Assembly (NCBI GenBank): GCA_963721305.1
Contig: CAVRIR010000004.1
Coordinates: forward strand, 620,001-684,000
Reading direction: 5' to 3'
Length of the DNA: 64,000 bases
Source of the DNA: DATAES01 sp963721305
GTDB taxonomy: Bacteria; Actinomycetota; Acidimicrobiia; Acidimicrobiales; JACDCH01
Shown: one piece after another, positions 59,936 to 64,000 of the stretch
Position numbering within the stretch: position 1 is the first letter of the stretch
Layout: the number at the start of each line of letters is the position of its first letter
Made by a program: the position numbers and the translations under genes
The notes under the pieces: model-generated
The model's database searches: none
Seen by the model: only the letters and a program-made list of their open reading frames with translations
What the model was told of the DNA's origin: nothing

Positions 59936-61351
59936 ATGAGCGATTCCAACGAGCCGACGGTCATCGAGTTGGCCGAGTCCGTGCGCCGAGGCGAGCGCAA
60001 GGCGGTCGAGGTGCTCGACGACTACCTCACGAGGATCGAAGCCGGCAACGAGCGGCTGAACGCCTTCGTCCACCTCGACGCCGACCTGGCCCGAGAGGCC
60101 GCGACGGCCGTGGACGAAGCGGTGGCGCGCGGCCACGATCCCGGGCCGCTCGCCGGTGTGCCGTTCGGCGTCAAGGACCTCGAGCGATGTAAGGGCATGC
60201 CGACCGACTACGGGTCCGTTCCGTTCGCCGGCCGCGGGCCCGAGGCGGAGGACGACATCAACGTGGCTCGGCTCAAGGCGGCCGGCGCGATCGCCGTCGG
60301 CAAGACGTCCACGCCAGAGTTCGGCACGCTCAACTTCACGAAGACGAAGGTGCACGGTGTCACCCGCAATCCGTGGGACACGAGCCGCACCCCGGGTGGT
60401 TCGAGTGGCGGCACCGCGGCCGCGGTCGCGGCGGGGATCATCCCGTTCGGCACGGCGTCGGACGGCGGCGGCTCGATCCGGATCCCGGCTTCCTTCACCG
60501 GCCTGCTCGGCCACAAGTGCAGCCACGGTCGCATCCCGATCCCCGGTCCGACCGGCAACAACACCAGCGTGCGCGGTTCGCTCACCACGACCGTCGCGGA
60601 TAGCGCGCGCATCCTCGATGTGCTCGCAGGACCGGACGACCGTGACCGCTTCTCGTTGCCGCCAGCGCCGATGAACTACGAGAACGCGATCGAGACCGTC
60701 GACGTGCGTGGTCTGCGGGCGCGATGGTCGCTCGACCTCGGTTTCGCGACCGTCGATCCCGAGGTTGCCGAGATCGTGCAAGCCGCGGCGTCCACGCTTG
60801 CCGGCGCCGCGGGGTTGATCGTGGACGAACAGCCGATCCAGTTCACCGATCCGGTGCGCGCGTGGTTGACCACCGGCGCGATCACGTTGTGGCTCGAGAT
60901 CGAACGGGACATGTGGCCGTCGCGTGCCGACGACTTCACATTGTGGACCCGCCGTTCACTCGAGCAGACCGAGAGCGAGACGTTGCAGAAGTACGCGCGC
61001 GCCATCAAGGCGCGCGAGCAGCTCGAGCTCGAATGTGCGGCGCTGTTCGCCGACGTGGACGTCGTGCTGTGTCCGACCACGGCGGTACCGGCGTTCGCCG
61101 CGGAAGGACCGCCGCCGTCGGTGATCGCCGGCGTCGACACCGGCAACGGCGCGATGTCGACGCCGTTCACGATGCTCGGCAACCTCTGCTGGAACCCGGC
61201 GGTGTCGATCCCGTGCGGACTGACGTCCGACGGCCTCCCGGTCGGTCTCCAAGTGACGGCCCGTCGCCATCACGACGAGGTCCCCCTGCGGCTCGCCCGC
61301 ATCTTCGAAACGGTGCAGCCCTGGCCGAGGTTTGCCCCCGCACCGGCCTGA
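59936..61351 (+). CDS. Amidase signature family hydrolase
   Basis: A 471-residue amidase. The Ser-cisSer-Lys triad is evident: Lys in GVPFGVKDL, cis-Ser in GGSSGGTAA and nucleophilic Ser in GGGSIRIPASFTG. Length matches amidases and GatA-like proteins, but no gatB or gatC is present, so a general amide or nitrile-pathway hydrolase is more likely. The tail is duplicated downstream by a 51-bp repeat. Confidence 0.88.
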   Translation: MSDSNEPTVIELAESVRRGERKAVEVLDDYLTRIEAGNERLNAFVHLDADLAREAATAVDEAVARGHDPGPLAGVPFGVKDLERCKGMPTDYGSVPFAGRGPEAEDDINVARLKAAGAIAVGKTSTPEFGTLNFTKTKVHGVTRNPWDTSRTPGGSSGGTAAAVAAGIIPFGTASDGGGSIRIPASFTGLLGHKCSHGRIPIPGPTGNNTSVRGSLTTTVADSARILDVLAGPDDRDRFSLPPAPMNYENAIETVDVRGLRARWSLDLGFATVDPEVAEIVQAAASTLAGAAGLIVDEQPIQFTDPVRAWLTTGAITLWLEIERDMWPSRADDFTLWTRRSLEQTESETLQKYARAIKAREQLELECAALFADVDVVLCPTTAVPAFAAEGPPPSVIAGVDTGNGAMSTPFTMLGNLCWNPAVSIPCGLTSDGLPVGLQVTARRHHDEVPLRLARIFETVQPWPRFAPAPA

Positions 61352-61425
61352 GCTCGTCAACTCCGGGAGAAACGGCCGAGGTTCGCCCCCGCACCGGCCT
61401 GAGCTCGCGAACTCCGGGGAGAAAC
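61323..61425 (+). repeat. 51-bp tandem duplication at the amidase 3' end
   Basis: Unit 1 (61323-61373) and unit 2 (61374-61425) differ at few positions. The first carries the amidase stop codon at 61349-61351; the second repeats the coding tail and the stop, untranslated, and runs into the hairpin repeat at 61409. Confidence 0.8.
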
Positions 61426-61458
61426 GGGCGCTCTGGCGCCCGTTTCCATCCAACATTC
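61409..61458 (-). repeat. Dispersed hairpin repeat, copy 4 (inverted)
   Basis: The reverse complement of the element at 2836, from GAACTCCGGGG to CAACATTC, with GAAACGGGCG and CGCCCGTTTC arms. It sits between the converging amidase and PAC2 genes. Confidence 0.85.
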
Positions 61459-61468
61459 GCGCTGTGGG

Positions 61469-62335
61469 TCAGTCGCCGGGGTTGTCGCGCAGGAAGCGTT
61501 CGACTTCCTCGATGAGGTCGCCGGATCCGGCGCTCTCAACGAACGCAGAGTTGGCCGCCTCTTCGTCGGCGGTCTCCTCGAGGCGGGCGACGTACGCGGC
61601 GGTGTCGTCGTCCTCGGCGACCAGCTCGTCGATCTGGCGCTCATATGCCGCTGACGCGATCTCGAGGTCGGTGGTCGCCACCGGCGCGCGCAGCAACGTC
61701 GACAGCCGCTCGATCAACGCGAGTGCCGCCTTCGGCGACGGCGCGCTCGGCACATAGGTCGGGACCGTCGCCCACAACGAGACCGACGGGACGCCCACGC
61801 GCCGGAACGCGTCGTGCAACACGCCCACGATGCCCGTCGGCCCTTCGTACGACGACTGCTGCAGCCCGAGCGAGCGGACGAGATCCGGATCCTGCGTCGT
61901 GCCGACGACGTTCACGGGCCGGCTGTGCGGTACCTCGGCGAGCAGCGCGCCCAGCGTCACCACGAGCCGTACGTCGTGCTCGCCCGCCACCGCGACGATC
62001 TCATCGCAGAACGTGCGCCACCGCAACTGCGGCTCCGTGCCGACGAGGAAGATGACGTCGCGATCACCGCCGGGGATCGACGCGGCCGACAGCTCGGTCG
62101 ACGGCCACACGATGTCGCGCTGCATCCCTTCGTCGAGTTGCACTTGCGGACGGGTCGAGGTGAAGTCGAAGAAGTCCTCGGGATCGATCTCCGCGAACAC
62201 GTCCGCTTCCCATCGCTCGGACAGGAACCGCGCCGCGAACGACGCCGCTTCACCCGCGTCGTTCCAGCCCTCGAACCCCGCCACGAGCACGGGACGACGC
62301 AATTCTGGGCGGCTCCGGCGGATGAGATGAGCCAT
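61469..62335 (-). CDS. PAC2-family protein (proteasome assembly chaperone-like)
   Basis: A 288-residue protein. PVLVAGFEGWNDAGEAAS at the N-terminus, VIFLVGTEPQLRWRTF and PTGIVGVLHDAFR are typical of the PAC2 family found beside proteasome or lysine/argininosuccinate genes in actinobacteria. The ATG at 62335 overlaps the msrB stop by 1 bp. No proteasome gene is in the window, so a chaperone role is only family-based. Confidence 0.86.
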   Translation of the reverse strand: MAHLIRRSRPELRRPVLVAGFEGWNDAGEAASFAARFLSERWEADVFAEIDPEDFFDFTSTRPQVQLDEGMQRDIVWPSTELSAASIPGGDRDVIFLVGTEPQLRWRTFCDEIVAVAGEHDVRLVVTLGALLAEVPHSRPVNVVGTTQDPDLVRSLGLQQSSYEGPTGIVGVLHDAFRRVGVPSVSLWATVPTYVPSAPSPKAALALIERLSTLLRAPVATTDLEIASAAYERQIDELVAEDDDTAAYVARLEETADEEAANSAFVESAGSGDLIEEVERFLRDNPGD

Positions 62336-62787
62336 CAGGCGTTCGTCGTTTCCGAACCTTCCGCCGACGGCTCGAAATCGAGTGAAACCGAGTTGATGCA
62401 GTACCGAAGACCGGTCGGCCCCGGGCCATCGGGGAAGACATGGCCCAGGTGACCGCCGCACCGGGCGCACATCACCTCGATGCGATGCATGCCGTGCGCG
62501 TTGTCGTCTTCGGTCTTCACGTGCTCGGCGATGGCCGGTGATGTGAAGCTGGGCCAGCCGGTGCCGGAGTCGAACTTGGTATCGGACGCGAAGAGATCTG
62601 CGCCGCATGCCGCGCACCGGTACATGCCGTCGTCGTGGTTGTAGACGTACTTGCCGGAGAACGGTGACTCGGTTCCCTTGCGCCGCAGGACTTCGTACTG
62701 CTCAGGTGTCAGCTCGTCCCGCCACTCGTCGTCGGGCTTGGCGACGGACTCGTCGGCCGGGTCGCCGGCTCTGGGGGCTTGATCCAT
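62335..62787 (-). CDS. msrB: Peptide-methionine (R)-S-oxide reductase
   Basis: A 150-residue MsrB repairing methionine-R-sulfoxide in proteins. Two CxxC pairs (RCAACGADL and MCARCGGHLGH) bind zinc, and RYCINSVSLDF contains the catalytic Cys. Expected resolving Cys is absent or replaced, as in many bacterial forms. It is divergent from the thioredoxin-fold selenoprotein candidate, 23 bp apart, suggesting a shared redox function. Confidence 0.92.
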   Translation of the reverse strand: MDQAPRAGDPADESVAKPDDEWRDELTPEQYEVLRRKGTESPFSGKYVYNHDDGMYRCAACGADLFASDTKFDSGTGWPSFTSPAIAEHVKTEDDNAHGMHRIEVMCARCGGHLGHVFPDGPGPTGLRYCINSVSLDFEPSAEGSETTNA

Positions 62788-62810
62788 GGCGGCCAGCCTA
62801 CGATTCGAAC

Positions 62811-63897
62811 GTGCTGACGACGTCGCTCGAGACGGATTCCTCGGCCTTCGAGGCGGCGACCGGCTGGGCCATCAAGCCCGAAGGCGCCTGCCGGGGCGAC
62901 GTCTGCGTCCCGCTGCCGACGCAAGCGCGTGCGGGCGACGATCGAATCAGGCTCGACGCGGTCGCAGCCCGCCTCGGCGCGCCGCTCGTCCACGACGAGC
63001 AACGCGGTGTGTGGGCGCTCGGCCCCTCGACGCTCGGTGGCCGGGCGCTCGCGACGGCTGAAGCACCCGAGCTCGAGTTGCCGGATGTGGACGGCAACGT
63101 GTTCAAGCTGTCGTCGCTCCGCGGCCAGAAGGTGCTGCTCGTCGCGTGGGCGTCATGGTGAGGTTGTCGTGCGAGCCTGCCCGGGTGGCAGGCACTGAGG
63201 GCGGAACAGCACGACAATGGCCTCGAGGTCGTGACCGTCGCGCTCGACGCGGGTGGCGCCGCGTCGGCCCGTCAGTGGATCGAAGCCGCGCAGCCTGATC
63301 ATCCGTCGCTGATCGACGAGCGCCACATCAGCGACGAGCTCTTCGGCTTCGTCAACGTTCCGATGGCGGTGTGGATCAACGAGGAAGGAACGATCGTCCG
63401 CCCGGCCGAGTCGGCGAGCGTCGAGACCGAGCGCGCTGCGCGACATGCAGGTGCCCGAAGGATTGCCGGAGCGTCTCCATGAGATGCTCGTCGAGGTGAC
63501 GTGCATCCGCGACGACAGCGCGGCGTATCGCGCTGCGCTGCTCGACTGGATCGACAAGGGTGACGCGAGCACGTACGCGCTCGTGTCTGACGAAGTCGTC
63601 GCGCGTTCGCAGCCGCGCGGACATGACGAGGCCGAAGCAGCTGCGTGCTTCGAGCTCGGTCGGGACTGTCATGTCAACGGTGATCAGGCCGGCGCCGAGC
63701 GTTGGTGGCGCGAGGCGCACCGACTCGATCCGGCGAACTGGACCTACAAACGGCAGGCGTGGAGCATCGCCACCACGCCGCCCGGCGAGCCGAGCGATCT
63801 GATGCAAGGTCCGACCGAGGCCTACGAGGGCAACTGGCTGGACGACGTCAAGGCGATCGGCGGCGGGGAGAACTACTACGCCGCGTTCGAGCCGTGA
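62811..63897 (+). CDS. Thioredoxin-fold protein, candidate selenoprotein (Sec117), frame broken once
   Basis: About 361 residues. A short N-terminal domain (EGACRGDVCVPLP), a TlpA/redoxin-like domain and a C-terminal helical, TPR-like region (EAAACFELGRDCHVNGDQAGA) are visible. The active-site segment reads VAWASW-UGA-GCRASLPGWQAL, where relatives have Cys at the UGA (63159-63161). No other stop intervenes, so reading UGA as selenocysteine gives an uninterrupted protein to about 63430. A hairpin fitting SECIS follows. One extra base in 63431-63436 must be removed to reach VPEGLPERLHEML and the natural end. GTG 62811. Confidence 0.7.
63175..63193 (+). promoter_or_regulatory. Candidate bacterial SECIS element
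   Basis: A perfect 7-bp stem, GCCTGCC (63175-63181) with GGCAGGC (63187-63193), closes the loop CGGGT. The loop starts 20 nt after the UGA at 63159-63161 and has G at its second position, fitting the bacterial SECIS model (apical loop 16-37 nt downstream, G in the first two loop bases). It lies within the coding sequence. Confidence 0.7.
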
Positions 63898-64000
63898 CCG
63901 ACGACCCCGGCGGCATCCTCAATCCCGGCACCATCGACGCGATGACCGTCGATGGTGCCGGCATCGTCGAGCTGCACGTCGAGCAGACCGCGGACTGGGA
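63894..64000 (+). CDS. 5' end of a DUF6572-like gene (partial)
   Basis: The frame from GTG 63894, overlapping the previous stop by 4 nt, is open to the window edge. It reads about 35 residues with GILNPGTIDAMTVD and VELHVEQTADW, similar to the N-terminus of small DUF6572 proteins. Only the start is visible, so the family is a tentative suggestion. Confidence 0.5.
   Translation, partial: MTDDPGGILNPGTIDAMTVDGAGIVELHVEQTADW

Noticed and set aside
63159..63161. Simple nonsense mutation in the thioredoxin-fold gene
   Set aside because: Possible but less likely: the UGA is exactly at a catalytic Cys, followed by a correctly spaced perfect hairpin and conserved downstream coding sequence. Kept as the main alternative.
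1..64000. CRISPR arrays, insertion sequences, prophage genes and toxin-antitoxin or restriction modules
   Set aside because: No regularly spaced direct repeats of CRISPR type, no transposase, integrase or nuclease-methylase pairs were recognised.

Overview
The window reads as a chromosomal segment of a high-GC actinobacterium, most likely of the class Acidimicrobiia. The gene order tilS-hpt-ftsH-folE-folP-folB-folK-panC-panD-nadB-nadC-coaX-lysS-clpC, followed by radA-disA-carD-ispD-ispF-rlmB, matches actinobacterial synteny. GTG and TTG starts are frequent, and DUF3263, LppM-like, LytR_C, GpgS, HemQ-type and SigR/RsrA-type proteins fit the same group. No Lsr2 gene lies between lysS and clpC, unlike in mycobacteria. 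The class assignment is inference; no rRNA is present to confirm it.

Layout. 1-7.6 kb holds a GT39-type membrane glycosyltransferase, a DUF445 protein, an HMG-CoA lyase, a WXG100-like protein, a ferritin-like protein, a SigR/RsrA-like sigma/anti-sigma pair, a zincin-like metalloprotease and a response regulator. 7.6-21.2 kb is a dense cofactor block (tRNA modification, purine salvage, FtsH, folate, pantothenate, NAD, CoaX, LysS). 21.3-33.7 kb carries lipid/isoprenoid enzymes, ClpC, Usp, an LppM-like lipoprotein, RadA, the c-di-AMP synthase DisA and small enzymes. 33.7-36.9 kb has a Crp-family regulator, CarD, IspD, IspF and RlmB. 37.0-41.1 kb is one giant repeat surface protein lying between a complete tRNA-Thr and a 46-bp copy of that tRNA's 3' half. 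41.2-47.5 kb is a compatible-solute district (OtsA, OtsB, glycerate kinase, GpgS). 47.5-50.8 kb has an FAD oxidoreductase divergent from a groEL with two CIRCE operators. 50.8-53.9 kb is fdhD-hemQ-alaX-larE. 54-64 kb contains redox and hydrolytic genes, ending with msrB and a thioredoxin-fold gene that appears to encode a selenoprotein: an in-frame UGA replaces the first cysteine of a CGC motif and is followed 20 nt later by a perfect hairpin fitting the bacterial SECIS model.

Two cross-cutting observations matter for reading the annotation. First, six otherwise intact genes carry a single-base frameshift, mostly at short homopolymers or GC-repeat tracts. That looks like residual sequence error, so I annotate each as one gene with a disrupted frame. 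Second, a conserved 50-bp element with a strong hairpin occurs four times between genes, usually between converging 3' ends, and probably acts as a dispersed terminator-like repeat.

No CRISPR array, transposase, integrase, phage module or rRNA was recognised. No gene-free stretch longer than about 300 bases exists, apart from the poorly resolved 41.17-41.55 kb area, which holds one weakly supported membrane ORF.
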